From NCBI GenBank assembly GCA_003184365.1, contig NKYR01000028.1, forward strand, positions 186,268 to 250,267: 64,000 nucleotides of DNA, given 5' to 3'. Of this stretch, positions 20,578-32,294 are shown piece after piece; within the stretch, counting starts at the first letter, position 1, and the number at the start of each line of letters is the position of its first letter. Source of the DNA: Evernia prunastri (Eukaryota > Ascomycota > Lecanoromycetes > Lecanorales > Parmeliaceae). The translations under genes and the position numbers were made by a program. Under the pieces are notes generated by a model. It did not search any database, was not told the DNA's origin, and saw nothing but the letters and a program-made list of their open reading frames with translations.

Positions 20578-23500
20578 ATGCATCTCGTGTCCTTCTTTCT
20601 TTTCTTAGCAATCATATACCACGCTTCTTGCTTTGCAGAAGTTGCTGAACGTCAGGTGCTTGCAGAGGAGTCTACCAGTGGCGAAAACTACCTTGCAGCG
20701 GGCGTCGTTACGCCCTCCAGCTACACGATCTCTACAAGTTTGATTGTGCAGCCTACTTCAGGACGTAATCGTTCATTCGGCTCTGCGGCCGTTGGGCTTT
20801 CAACTGTTTTACCTTCGATCCTGTCCAGCAGCAATGCCACACTCAACCGAACTTCAGTCTCCTCTGGAATTACCAATTATTCGCATACATCTCAAGGCAA
20901 GCGGACCGACACCAGACAGTCCTCATCTACCGTTCGCAATGGCATGATCTTCGCGAATACCACTTCGACAATCGCCTCAACTCTAGCAGCAGCATCAACT
21001 GGAAATAATTCTCTTTCATCAATCTTCGGACTACCATGGAGCCGAGAAAGTGCTAGTACAAAATTTCTACTCTCCACGTCGAGCAATTCAAACAACTACT
21101 CGGCTAAACTGTCCACTTCTTCCGATATGGCCGCAGTCTTGAGCAACGGGTCATTTAGCACAAAGACCTCGCCAGGATGGTCTCCAATATCAAGCACTTC
21201 CCAGATCTCTGCCGCTGTGACTTCAGTCTCTGGTTCAAACGGTAACATTACTACTAGTCAGAGGGAATTTAAATCGAGCGAAGTTGCGAGCCGCGCGAAC
21301 ATTGCTGCAAGTACTGCATCTGCTACAGGAAATTCAGATTCTCGCGCCGCTACGGCTTCAGCAAAAGCAACAACGACTTCAATCACCAGTCTTGCGTCTG
21401 GACTCACCGGTACCAGGTCGACCGCTGGAAGTTGGCCAGCGACTATCACTTTTTGCTCGCTTTCAGATGGCGTTGCCTTTGTCGGTGTTGGATATGTCAC
21501 AACGCTTGCGGATGGGAAATCCTCAATTACCAATTCATTCCCGAGTCAGTCACTCCTATCAACGAGTACGGATCCAGGATGTGCAGGAGAGGTCGCTGTC
21601 TTCAGCAACGGTCTCACTACTACCGTTCAGCTATCTACTCTTCCATCTGCAACGCCATTTCCGCAAGACGAAGCACAAGTTGAGACTCAAAGTGGTACTG
21701 TGGTTCAGTACATCCCTGAAACGCTTTCTGGATACAATAACGCTCAGCCTATCAAGATCTCGACCAACTTCGTAGAAGGAATAAATGGGCACACCACCAC
21801 ACAGGGAGGTTCGTACTTTTCCCAATGATCTTTGCCGGTTTGCGACCGAGACTTGGGCCGTGAGGCATAACGCAGAGCAAAAGGGTCACTTTACTCCTCA
21901 GACCTGTTTCGTTGATCAAGGTTTGGGCTCGAAGAAGCAATGCTGACTCTCAATATAGGATGGTGGCTGATCGGAGCTTATGGACACATCGAATTTCCAA
22001 AAGATCGCCCATGGAACACCGGCAAAGGTATAGGCTGCATTGGTTGGCCAGCACTCTGCAACATGCCATGCGGGGTCGTTGACGTTGGTCTTGACTTATT
22101 TGTTCTCATTGATCACGATGACTGTATCCCTGATGAAACAGGCCCGCCCGGATATCCCGGAGGTACTGTTCTTAGTATCGACCCAGTCCCGGATCCACCA
22201 TACCCTCAGGACGAAGAAGGCTCGAATGACGAAGACAAGACGGGGGACCCTGAGAAGAAAACCGCCACGAATGAAGAGGAGTCGAGAACCGAATCTCAAC
22301 GCACTACTACGATATCAAGGCCGGGGTCAATCACTTCCTCGGCAATATCATCTGCAAGCCAGAGCTCATCAAGTTCAGCATCTGCCGTAGAATATATGAT
22401 AGTTGCAGCGGTAAGCGCTGACCAGAGCAACATCCAGCAGGCACTACGAGAATTTGACCCCGGAAATGGAGGATCGTATGACGCGGACGTTGGTGATACG
22501 TCAGTTAGCGGTGGCACATGGGTAAATTATCAGCTAAATCCAAACGAAGTAGAGCAGCTTTCCTCGCGAAGCGACATCCTGGCTGTTGTGACGTGCGCTA
22601 CGGTGTCAATGTTTGGACCTGGATCCAGCCCGTCGGCACCTCCGCAGACTGTTGATCCCACGGTGTCGCTTGTCACTCTCGATCCGACGTCTTCGGCAAC
22701 TTTATCAGCATCTATCATTCCGAAACATCGCCGAGGTGATGTCGGCCCAAGAAGCAGCTCTGGTCGTCCTCCCAATCATGTTCAGACGGAGACCAGAGCT
22801 GAGAACCGCCTGCCGAAAAGAGATCAGGGCACGCGACTGGTCCGACAAAAGCGAGCCCCGAACACGTACCCGGAAAATCTTGCGGTATTGGCTTGGGCGC
22901 CTGGCGTGCCATCTATTGCCGGCGTTGACTATGTGTTTGAAGAAACCAAGGGTGAGAACACGTGGGTTTATCTTGTTGATTCTGGCGTTGCGTATCGCCA
23001 TTGGGTATGTGTCGGGACCCTATCACGACTTCAGAGTAATACTGAGATGCTGATACCAGGAATTTCAAAATAATTGGGGCGGAGCCCAAGGCTATGGTAA
23101 AACCAACATCGACGACGATTGGATCTATGGACCTGGTGTGCCCCAAGTCAAAGCAGACAACAATAAGGGGGGCCACGGTACTTGCATGGCCTCAAGAATA
23201 TGTGGGAAAAGAAGTGGCACCGCAAAGCAGACGACTGTCATTCCAGTTGTTGTAAAAGAGACTGAACAGGGCATTCTCTCGGGCATCCAAAAGGTCCTAG
23301 CGGATATCCCCGAACGGCGGAAAAAGGGGCAATGCTTACCCGGAAAGACCGTGGTCTCAATGTCCTTCTGTATCCCATTCCCCGCCGATATGGCCAAATA
23401 CGTCACTCTACTCAGCGACGCGATCAAAGGTATAATGGATCTCGGTGTCGTGGCTGTGTGCTCGGCTGGTAATGATGGTGATGATATAGACTCGGATGAT

Positions 23501-24599
23501 TGGGAAGCTTCTACTTATCCGGCAGCTCTGGCAAGGACGAAACTACCCTGGTTGCTCAGGTTTGGCGCAGCTGACAACAAGGGTATCCTCCCGCACTGGG
23601 CCCAAAAGGGCGATGTTTATGCACCTGGAGTTGACGCTCTGTGCGCGAATAAAGACGGTCTCACGTTGGACGAACAGAGCGATGGGTCTTCGGGGGCTGC
23701 TGCTTCGGGAGCAGGGCTTATCGTTTATGAAATGGGCAAAGAATCGAGCCCGTTTGGGTTCTCGGGGAAAGAGGAGGACTACCCGGATTATCAGCGAATT
23801 GTCAAACAGTACTACACCAACGGTCCGGGGGCCTATGTGAGGCCAGGAGGAGTGTGGCCTGTGGTTTGGAATGGTCTCGACGGAAGGGCCAGTACCTACT
23901 GTCCACTCAGTGTGCAGAAGAGAGACGGTGAAGACAGCAATGATAATGATACCTGTGCGCAACCGAGCTCGGCATCTAGCTCCACCATCGGTAGCACCGT
24001 GCCGTCTTTCTTGTCAACCTTCAGCACCATCGTAGCCTCCCAATCTACAACGGGAGGGCTTGATGCAGTAGCATCACAGGAGGCTAACAGCATAGGAGGC
24101 AGAATCGCTAGCCTAGCAGCAGCATTCGCTTCGTCTTCGTCAGCTGCCGCTGTTGCGTCCTCTTCTCTAGCGGCGGTGGCAAGAGCTTCATCCTCATCGG
24201 TCCTTGCAGCAGCGGCTTCCTCATCTATATTAGCAGCAGCAGCATCATCGTCTTCCTCAGCACAAGCCGCAGCAGCCGCTGAATCGCCATCGCCCACCAC
24301 ACCGCCACCTCTGCCCTCCCCTACACAAACAGTGCCTCCTCTGATGTGTACGCAACAGTATGTCTCTTCTTCTTCTTCTTCCCACTCAGAGTTCCTTTCT
24401 CACCAAGCCTCATGCCTGTTTCCCAAGAATCGATCTTGCTGACCAGCCAACTACAAACAGTGACGAAATCGTCGCAGGCGGCAGAAACCCTTTGATCATA
24501 CATACCTGCACGTGTAATGATGGGAGCAAGCCTAGCGCTACCGTCTCCGGAGGCTTATATGTGTGTCCGTCGCAGGTGGGTGTCGTTATCGGCGGCTAG
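20578..24599 (+). CDS. Large secreted subtilisin-like (S8) serine protease with mucin-like N-terminus
   Basis: Four exons (20578-21808, 21959-23004, 23060-24357, 24461-24599) join exactly to 1237 residues. Start ATG 20578 gives a clear signal peptide (LVSFFLFLAIIYHASCFA). Residues ~40-400 are Ser/Thr-rich with many N-glycosylation sites. From ~410 a Trp/Cys/Gly-rich block follows, then an acidic linker, a poly-Ser stretch and an I9-like propeptide (~557-620, starting MIVAAVSADQ). The S8 domain follows: Asp751 in YLVDSGV, His798 in GGHGTCMAS, oxyanion Asn in SAGND, and Ser970 in DGSSGAAASGAGL. The last block replaces the usual GTS(M/F)AAP, so the conserved Pro is Ala. A basic KR-rich stretch before ~730 may be a Kex2-type processing region. 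The C-terminus has Ala/Ser repeats and a Cys-containing 46-residue tail. Probably a cell-wall-associated or secreted protease; activity is likely but not certain given the altered Ser motif. Confidence 0.82.
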
Positions 24600-25225
24600 A
24601 GGATAGCTTCCATGGACATATATGTAGCAATAGTGAATACCAAATGTATTTAGCATTTTGATTTCTACACGAGTGATTTTTGTGGATGTCACTGACTATG
24701 TGAGCACCGAAGACGGGTATATGGAATCCTATGATCTTCGGTCCTGTTCGTACAGAATATGCTCCTTGCTCGTGCTCTCGAGTGACTTGTTTTGGAAAAT
24801 CTAATGCCGGTGTGTTGAAATCAGACGCGATCAAGAGCACATGTGCCAAGTCACGCGAAAGAGATATCACAACGCGCTGCACCAGCGTTGCTCCCGCTGC
24901 TCCGATGCTCCGTCAAGGTAGAGTAGTGCAACAGAACCGTGCAACTTGTTCCGTAATTCGCAAACACTATCAAGCTGTACAGCAGTGACGCTGTTCTTGC
25001 CCCAAGCCTTCACATCGTTGCCCTGGAAAGCTCTCATCGCGGTGACCTCAGCCCATATGTAGCTTGTTGATATTAATGGAGCGAAATATTATGTATGCCA
25101 AGAATTGCAATGGATTTCTACGCGAAACATCCGCCACTCTAGCGCGTTTTTTCCGACCAATTAAATAATCACAAGATCTTGTCAATCAATTGTTTCTTTA
25201 CCAACTACCGAAGCCGCAACGAATC
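24600..25225. other. Intergenic, nothing seen
   Basis: AT-rich flank between the protease and the next gene; no coding frame with support and no repeat. Confidence 0.55.
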
Positions 25226-26562
25226 ATGACACCTGGTAGAGACGCATTTGTTGAGCACAGTTTCCATTCCCTAGATGAGAGTGATCTAGATGATGAGTTG
25301 GACCTGATGGACTCGGGATGGAGCACTTGCAGTAGTAGTGCAACACAAGAAGTCACTTGCACGAAAAGTATATGTGCTTGTGGACTGGCTGACACCGTGA
25401 CAGTCTCACCAAGACAGACTGTACGAGCAGTGCAGGGACGTCACTGACACCCAGCTCCCGCAGAAGTGGGAACGCGCTTTTTCAAGTAGACATCCTCCTA
25501 CCTGCTACATCATTGAGGCTAACGCTCTAAGATGTTCGCGACCTTGGCAAGGGCTGGTGGCTCTTTTCCGATGGCCCGGACTGGACGTTCAAAGCTCACA
25601 TCTACTATGAGGGTGTCTCGTCTGCCGACAGGGCTGCATCTACTGTCCGTGATCTGTGGTTGCCTACAGACCACGCCATCTCCCCCCGCGAATTTCGATT
25701 CTCGCTCAAAGACTTTCTCCGGCAATTTCATTCCTTACCACGTCGCTGGGGCTGGGAATTCGAGCCAATCACAGAAGACATCTTATCGGCCAGTGCGCTA
25801 TGGCAAGAATCCTGCTCCGCCCAATCCACTCTGATGCCTACACATGTACAAACCGAGGCAACTCTAGTTGCGGCGTCCCTTCGATGTCTAGTCATCTCGA
25901 ACGAGATCAGTCATGTTTCGGGCCACTGGTCAACCGGCTACTTCGTACGCGAGGACGAACGCTACGTTCGGCTAGCAGACGTGGAACGGAATCCCAGGGG
26001 CGAACATTCGGGTATCCGGCCAGCAGTAGAGGTATGGAGACTGGAAGATGATGACCGGTTGCCTGATTCGGTCCCACCAAACAGGGAGCGGTTACCGCAG
26101 ATGATGCATCGGACCATCCGGATGGCGCGACGTCTGCTGGACCGTGGTCGACCGAGGGACTGGCCGTCGGTATTTTACGTGCTTTGTATTCTATGGCTGG
26201 TCCAGGGGAATGTAGATGTCGGCCTTTGGAGTAAAGCAACTGACCCCGCTGCAACGGAAATTAAGATCGCGCTTCGGAAACTGTGCCGTCTGTTTCACCG
26301 TATCACGGGCAACATGCAGCCGTTGAATTCGGACTTTGACATTCACCGTTACGCAGTGTTGGTGGATGACAATGACCTAGCGTTGATGCACTATCTGAAG
26401 ATGCATCAAATGTGGACAGAATATAGTGAGTTTACACGTAGCCTCCGAGCATCACCCTAATGACTAATCACGTGATTTATAGAGAACGGGGACGAAGATG
26501 AAGACGATGCCGATGATCTTTGGAACAACCTCGACTATTTTGTTCACGGAATGAATTTATAA
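25226..26562 (+). CDS. Unknown protein, 393 residues
   Basis: Four exons fit: 25226-25351, 25404-25485, 25532-26425 and 26483-26562, with introns of 52, 46 and 57 bp; frames and total length close exactly. The start is ATG 25226 (MTPGRDAFVEH). The N-terminus is acidic and Ser-rich (SLDESDLDDELDLMDSGWSTCSSS). The core has WWLFSDGPDWTFKAHIYYEG, DLWLPTDHAISPREFRFSLKDFL and RDWPSVFYVLCILWLVQGN. The end is very acidic (NGDEDEDDADDLWNN). I recognise no domain; no signal peptide or clear transmembrane helix. The pattern suggests a fungal-specific cytosolic or nuclear protein. Confidence 0.7.
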
Positions 26563-27506
26563 AATCCGGCATCGCATCTCAGCCTGTTATTTTGGCTGGG
26601 CAACCAGAGTCCGAGCCAGCTCTCCTCAATCTTGACTTCATCATAAAAGCAGGACGAGCAGAAGTCCAATCAGCATAATTGGTCGTCTGCAGTGCTACAG
26701 AGGCACCCGGTTGCCATTGTGCAATCATGCTTATAAGCCTTACATCTTCAACCCATCCAGTCCAAAATCCTTGTGTTCGACTATGTTCGGACAGGTCACC
26801 AGCTACAGTCGTCCTCTGCCACTACCGTCCAAGGTCCCTTCACCAACTGCTTTCATGGTTCTGGACCAATCGAGTACTTAATGCGAGTGATAACGGTGAC
26901 TTGCGGACGTCGGAGGAAAGGTCAGTGTGCAAGCGATGCTGGGTCGATGTGCTCCGGAAGCTGGTGCCGTAATACGAAGACAAGGACTCTGGGGGTGTGG
27001 GTGGGGGTAGGAGTGGGTGTAATTGTGAATGTGAATATGACTTTGGGAATTAATTGGAAGGGATGGTTGCTGAGTTGACGGGTAGGAGGAGTTTTTCAAC
27101 TCCTGTATAGAGAGGGTAAGGGTGTACTTGAAGCTCTCCGAATTACGAGTTCCGATGTGGAGACTGGGGAGGGAGCAAGAAAGAAAACGAAAGGGTGGGA
27201 TAAGAGAGGAAGATCCGTACAGCTGCCACTGATGGGGACGATAACATGACACGAAGTGCTGAAGTTGGGAGCGCTGTGGGCAATCAGGATGGAAATTGTT
27301 CCAAGCAGACGTGGGGAGCGAAGCTTTGGGTGATAAGGGTCGTTGATAGTGAGGAGGTGAAGCTCAGCAGGGGCAGAACAGGAGGGGCTGCAAATCGATT
27401 GAGAACAGAGCGAGCGATTGGAATAGACAAGTCCGAGGACGAGATCGTTTGAAATAATTCTGCGGTTAGACTGTAGGAATAGGAACAGATGGATCTCGTG
27501 AGGACG
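26563..27506. other. Intergenic, no supportable gene
   Basis: Contains a G/T-rich stretch of GTGGGxGTG-like repeats near 26990-27060. Short frames on both strands lack domains. It is the shared 3' flank of two converging genes. Confidence 0.5.
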
Positions 27507-30329
27507 TTATCTGAACTCGACTTCTCCAAACAATGTCGCTCTGACCTCGATGATAGCTGCAATCTCCAGTATGAATTCTTGCAGGATGACGATGTTCGTC
27601 AAGAGGTGGCTGAGAGTGGTCTCTTTGAACTCGGCGGTCTGCGTGTCCGGCACCACGGATCCGCTCCGTATACTGCTCGTCTCACTGCTTCCAACATCTC
27701 CCACGTGATTCCTATTATCACCCCTTTTTGTCTTGATCTTCACCCTCTGACGGAGAGCATCTGCAGGACCTATAGGTGTGACGATCCGTTTCGGTGGTGT
27801 AGACGTGATGGAATGTTTGCGCAGCGGCGATGGCGAAAACGCCCTTGACTCCATCTTGGCGGGACTCTGTGAAGGGGATGTCTTGAAATTGGTCAGCCGA
27901 CCGACGAGATTCGCCGTGGAAGGAACATCTAATTGTCGGCCTCGCGGAGAGCTAGACCGTGATATGTCAGCTGATGAATTCCCAGACATCAGCCGCTCCG
28001 AAATAGAACCAATCTGGGCGGCATTCGCGGCAGTGGAGTGTGTTGTTCTAACCGAGTCCTCCGATCTTCGCGATGGAGCACTGGATCCACTGGCTACGTC
28101 TTTATCAATGTCATCGCCGACCTTGAAGACGTGTCGTCGCTCCGCAAGATACGTGTCGAACTCCTGGATGTCGCGACGAAAGGTTTCGACCTGTTGGACC
28201 AACGAGTCCAGAGCAGCGAACACAGGCGATGCAACTTGATTAGCTACGCTCGACTCAGAAGTCATTTTTGAGGCAGTGGCATTCTTCTCGCTGTTGCCAA
28301 CGTGGTTGTCCAGCGTGATTGTATCATCGTGGTCAGACTCATCAAGCCGCTCATTGGAGATCGCAGCGTTTTTGGGGGAGAAACTGTCATCAGCAGGCTC
28401 CTGAAGGAGCCAGCGTTCCAGACGCGTATTGCCGCAAGAAACGAGCGTTGCGAAAGTCTGGGTAAGACCCATATTCGTGGCAATGTCATTGACAAGGAAA
28501 TTCTCTAATAACGATATCAAAGCTTGGAGCAAGGGATCATCAAGCTTTATTGAATGTGGCTCCAATGCATCACCACGTCCCACGGTGTGAGTAGACATCA
28601 CGCCTTTTGGTCCCATACTGGAGGCTGGCAAAGGAAGTAGAAACGAAGAGCAGCAATGCGCTTCAACAAGCGTTCTTGCGTCTTCTAGATGTGCGTCGTA
28701 AGCCTCTCGCAGATGGTCATGAAATATCAGGTCCTCGGCCATTGAGAATAGGAGATGCGTATCTGTGTAGTGATCGCCCAACGTGCGGACGGATAAATTT
28801 ACAGAGTACTGTATCTTAATCATAGTGGACATTGCAAAAGGGTGCTGGCTATGTAGAATGACCGAAACGAGCCGGAGAGTTGCGGTGACCGTTTGTTGAT
28901 TGTGAGACCGAAGGCTCGTGAGAACAAGGTCGACAAGCGTGAAAAGATCGGGCATTGGCTTCTCTTGGCCCTGGGAAAGCTTTGTGATGAGTGTTTGCGA
29001 CTTCCTGCGACGAGCCAGCGTAGCTGGTCTTGCTGGTTTACGTTCATCTTCTGGGAAGTCCGGGATTGCCAGTAAATATTGCAATGTCATTTGTATGAGT
29101 TCAGGGTTGTCGATGGATTCTATGATGCATCGCAAATACGTTAATACAGCCACGGAAGATCCGCCATCAGCGTCTGAAGATTCCATCAACGAAGGGTAGA
29201 GTAATTGCTGTAAGAAAAGAAATTTGAAATGATCGAGCAAGCTGCGCTTCACATCCTCGGAACCACAATGCTCGAGAACATCCTGCCAAAAGACCAGATA
29301 CGATAGAAGTGTTGCTAGATGGGCTTGGAAGTCTGACGAAGTCGTCTTCTCGGCATCAGAGGGGGTCTTCGGTCGAGGCGTGTCGGAAAAGGATAGAATC
29401 GCAGGGATGGTGTCCTTGGTGAAGGACAAGACAAGTTTCCTGCTGAGCTGGCTGTAAAGCGCTCCTAAACCACTTGCCATCAAAGTTGCGAGATCGCTCT
29501 CCACAATCCATCTCTCCATGGCTCCCGAATGAGACGCCGATTCGATGATATAGAGCAATCCCGTCCTGGCAAAGTCTCCCACTCTCCCATCGTGGTGTAC
29601 ATAGTCCAGTGTGAGGTAGAAGAGTGGAAAGGCGTCCTTGTCTTTTTTGGTATGAGATCCAAGTTCTCGTTCTTCTGCAGTCGTATTCGGTCGGAACCAA
29701 ACGGGGAGTAATTTTGGCTGAAGCCGTAACTTGGAAGCAATCGCAAACAACACTTCAACAATCTTTCCCTCTGTATCCACCGAGATTATGAGAGGTACTG
29801 TAGTTGAGATTGTGCCGATAAAGCCAAGTAAAGCGTCTGCGAAGGTCTTTTCCTCCAGGAATTCCACCTCTTCGCACTCGATAAGGATCTTGAAGATATC
29901 CAGTGTCGTGCGAATGATAGGCTCATCGTGATACGTTAGAGCGACTTGGCCTAGTGTCGAACATATCTGGAATGTAGATACATGTCGTGCACACAGCTGA
30001 GGCCCGGGTGTTTGGACTTCAGCCTGGAGGGACTTTTTAATGTCTTCGAAACATGCCAGCACTGGCTCTGCTGGGACGTCTTGCTTGGTAGATTCATTGC
30101 GGCGCCATATTTGCTACTATACAGGTCAGGGATAGCATGGACCAGGCCGTCATTCCGAGCATACCTGTAGCTGATCGTGCAGCTTCTTGAAGCGGATCCA
30201 GCGCTGTTGGGAAGAGTAGAAGCCGACGTGCTTAGCTGGAGAGGCACCAATGCCCCCTACGAGCTTCGACAGCTACGATCGTTAGCATGGTAATAATGTT
30301 ATGGCAACTGCAAGGCTTACTAGATCCAT
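27507..30329 (-). CDS. FHIP family protein (FTS-Hook-FHIP complex, RAI16-like)
   Basis: Three exons: 30329-30321 (only MDL), 30272-30165 and 30113-27507, joining to 907 residues. The tiny first exon is supported by GTAAGCC and CGTAG junctions and gives MDLLSKLVGG..., a typical start for this family. Then come RWIRFKKLHDQLQQIWRRNE, a helical-repeat N-terminal half (RAI16/FHIP domain, about residues 50-480, with DAFPLFYLTLDYVHHDGRVGDFARTGLLYIIE) and a less conserved Ser-rich C-terminus with a short helical end. In Aspergillus, FHIP joins FTS and Hook to link dynein to Rab5 early endosomes and so drives endosome motility in hyphae. The gene looks intact. Antisense frames inside are shadows. Confidence 0.88.
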
Positions 30330-30748
30330 AAAGCTGAGGCTCGCAGAGCGAACAACCAAACTCAACAAATAAGGCGTACCGAGGATTAGCCGCCGGAGAA
30401 GCCAAAATTTGGAGCCAACACCACGACAAGCACGACTCCTACAATCATCCAACGAGTGCGCTTAACCGTTGCAGTGACAAACCCAATGACTTTATCTACA
30501 GCTTGTGTGTGGATTGGGCAAAATGCTGCTTTATTGGCCCCAGAACCTGCTCCAAGAAACTACATGTTCACGGAGAAAATTGCGCGTCTAAGACGGCAGA
30601 GAAGGAAGATGCTATTGAGTGATACAGCATGATGCTGGAAAGCTACATATTGTGTACTGATTAAGAGATGCTTCTAGCAAGCATGCAAGAATGTCTGCCC
30701 GAAGCTGAATACAGAGAACCGAGACATCAGCGGCCCTCCGACTTTCCC
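30330..30748. other. Intergenic, nothing seen
   Basis: Promoter of the FHIP gene and 3' flank of the NC2-alpha-like gene; both are on the minus strand. Confidence 0.55.
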
Positions 30749-31587
30749 TTAGAAGTCGTCATCATCCTTCTTCTTCCTCTTGGTCCCACCCTTCTTCTTC
30801 CGCTTTCCCTCCGCACCATCCTCGCTATCCTCCTCTTTCTCCTTCTTCGATGACGTCGGTGCATCCGGCACCTTTGAAATGATATCCGCCAAGAAGTCCA
30901 ACTGGTCATCTTTCATTACCGCTTGCTTGAGATGGGCCGCCGTGACGCGTTTTGACTGCTTGGCTCGTGCCTCGTTGGCGGCTTTGGTGACGACGGAGAT
31001 CATGAAAAGTTCGAGCGCTTTGGCTATAAGGCGAAAAGATGTCAGTCTGCGTTTCGTTTGCCCGAGTGGGGTGCCGAAGGTAAGGATTGAGCAAACTTAC
31101 AAACAGCGGTTGGCGTCACCTGCGCCACCTTACCCACATCTTCATCCGCCTGCATGATGCGCTTTATCCTCGCGACGGGAAACTTCGTCTTCACCTCAAT
31201 GCCCTCCTCCACCCCCGGGGCCGGCTTCTGACAGATCTCTTCCTCGACCTTCTGCTTCTTTGACTTGCGGCCTGGACCTTTCGCTTTCACCGGTGCTTCA
31301 GGAGTGAGCTCCTCTTCCTCACTCTTGGCACGAGACTTTTGTTTTACGTTCATAGGGGCGATATTAGGTGGTTGATATTGATTTGGGAATGCTTGTTGTT
31401 GGTATTGCAGTGGTGGCTGGTTGAAGGCGAATGGATCGTGGTTTGAGGGTTGTTGGAGATATGCAGGTTGATAGGAAGTTTGCTGAGGTGGGTAGTAGGA
31501 AGTGGAAAAAGGATCTGGGTCGTCGAATGTTTGAAAGCCGGAAAGATCTGGCGATTGCGGTGCATAAGAACCTTCGAAATCATCCAT
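30749..31587 (-). CDS. Histone-fold transcription corepressor, NC2-alpha/Bur6 (DRAP1)-like
   Basis: Two exons, 31587-31101 and 31023-30749, with intron 31024-31100 (GTAAGT...TATAG); joining gives TPTAVSKALELFMISVV. The N-terminal ~95 residues are Gln/Pro/Tyr-rich. A Lys-rich patch (GRKSKKQK) precedes a CBF/NF-Y-type histone fold (about 140-215): TKFPVARIKRIMQADEDVGKV, then SKALELFMISVVTKAANEA, then KRVTAAHLKQAVMKDDQLDFLADII. A Lys/Glu/Asp-rich tail with KRKKK signals closes it. Bur6/DRAP1 pairs with NC2-beta and binds TBP to repress or tune RNA polymerase II initiation. A Dpb3/CHRAC-type partner is the main alternative, but the FPVARIKRIMQ...DVGKV pattern favours NC2-alpha. Confidence 0.85.
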
Positions 31588-32294
31588 TGTGAAAAATAAA
31601 AAAGGGCCGATGGCACGCTAGTCCGGGGAAGAAGTTCTCTCGGGCAACAATAGAAATTCCTTGAGGAATGCGTGATGTGTTGTTTCAATATCAGTTCCAA
31701 GTCTTCCCAATAGAGTTAAAGCTGCAGAAGGTTGCCAAGAGACGCCAAGACTTTTGAATTCGATTTGACCTCGGATCCGCCTTCAATTCTTTTTTCGGGG
31801 GGGGGGAGACTTGAACCCTTTATCTGTCGCGACTTTCCCTTGGGTGCGCGCTAGCGGCTTTTAGCGGCATAATAATCTGTCGATCATCAATTAAAATTTG
31901 CAGGCACCAATTTTTAACAATGAAAAATAATAATCATCGTCTTCTCTTTTTTATATTTTATTTTCTTTATAAACTGTGTTGAATGATGATAGAGCAACGC
32001 TTGATGACCGTTACGGAACTACCTTATGTTCTTGATGCATGCCTGACAAAGAAGGTCTTGGTATCCATGCCTGAAGCCTCCGGTCTTGTGTGATGGTTTC
32101 AGCCCGGATGCCAGATCGCCTTTGTTGGGTTCGCGATAACTGTCGATGACGGTTGAAAATTACTTGATCTAATCTGACAACACGCTCTCTTCAGCTACAA
32201 CTGTATGCACATACGTGCCAATCCTCCCGAAGATGTTCCACCGCATCCGAGTCAGCTCTCCACACGCGCTCAAGCTCTGGATCTCAAGTGCAAA
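31588..32294. other. Intergenic, nothing seen
   Basis: AT-rich with a 10-G run near 31797-31806 and T-rich blocks near 31945-31970. It is the promoter of the minus-strand NC2-alpha-like gene and the 3' flank of the next one. Confidence 0.55.
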
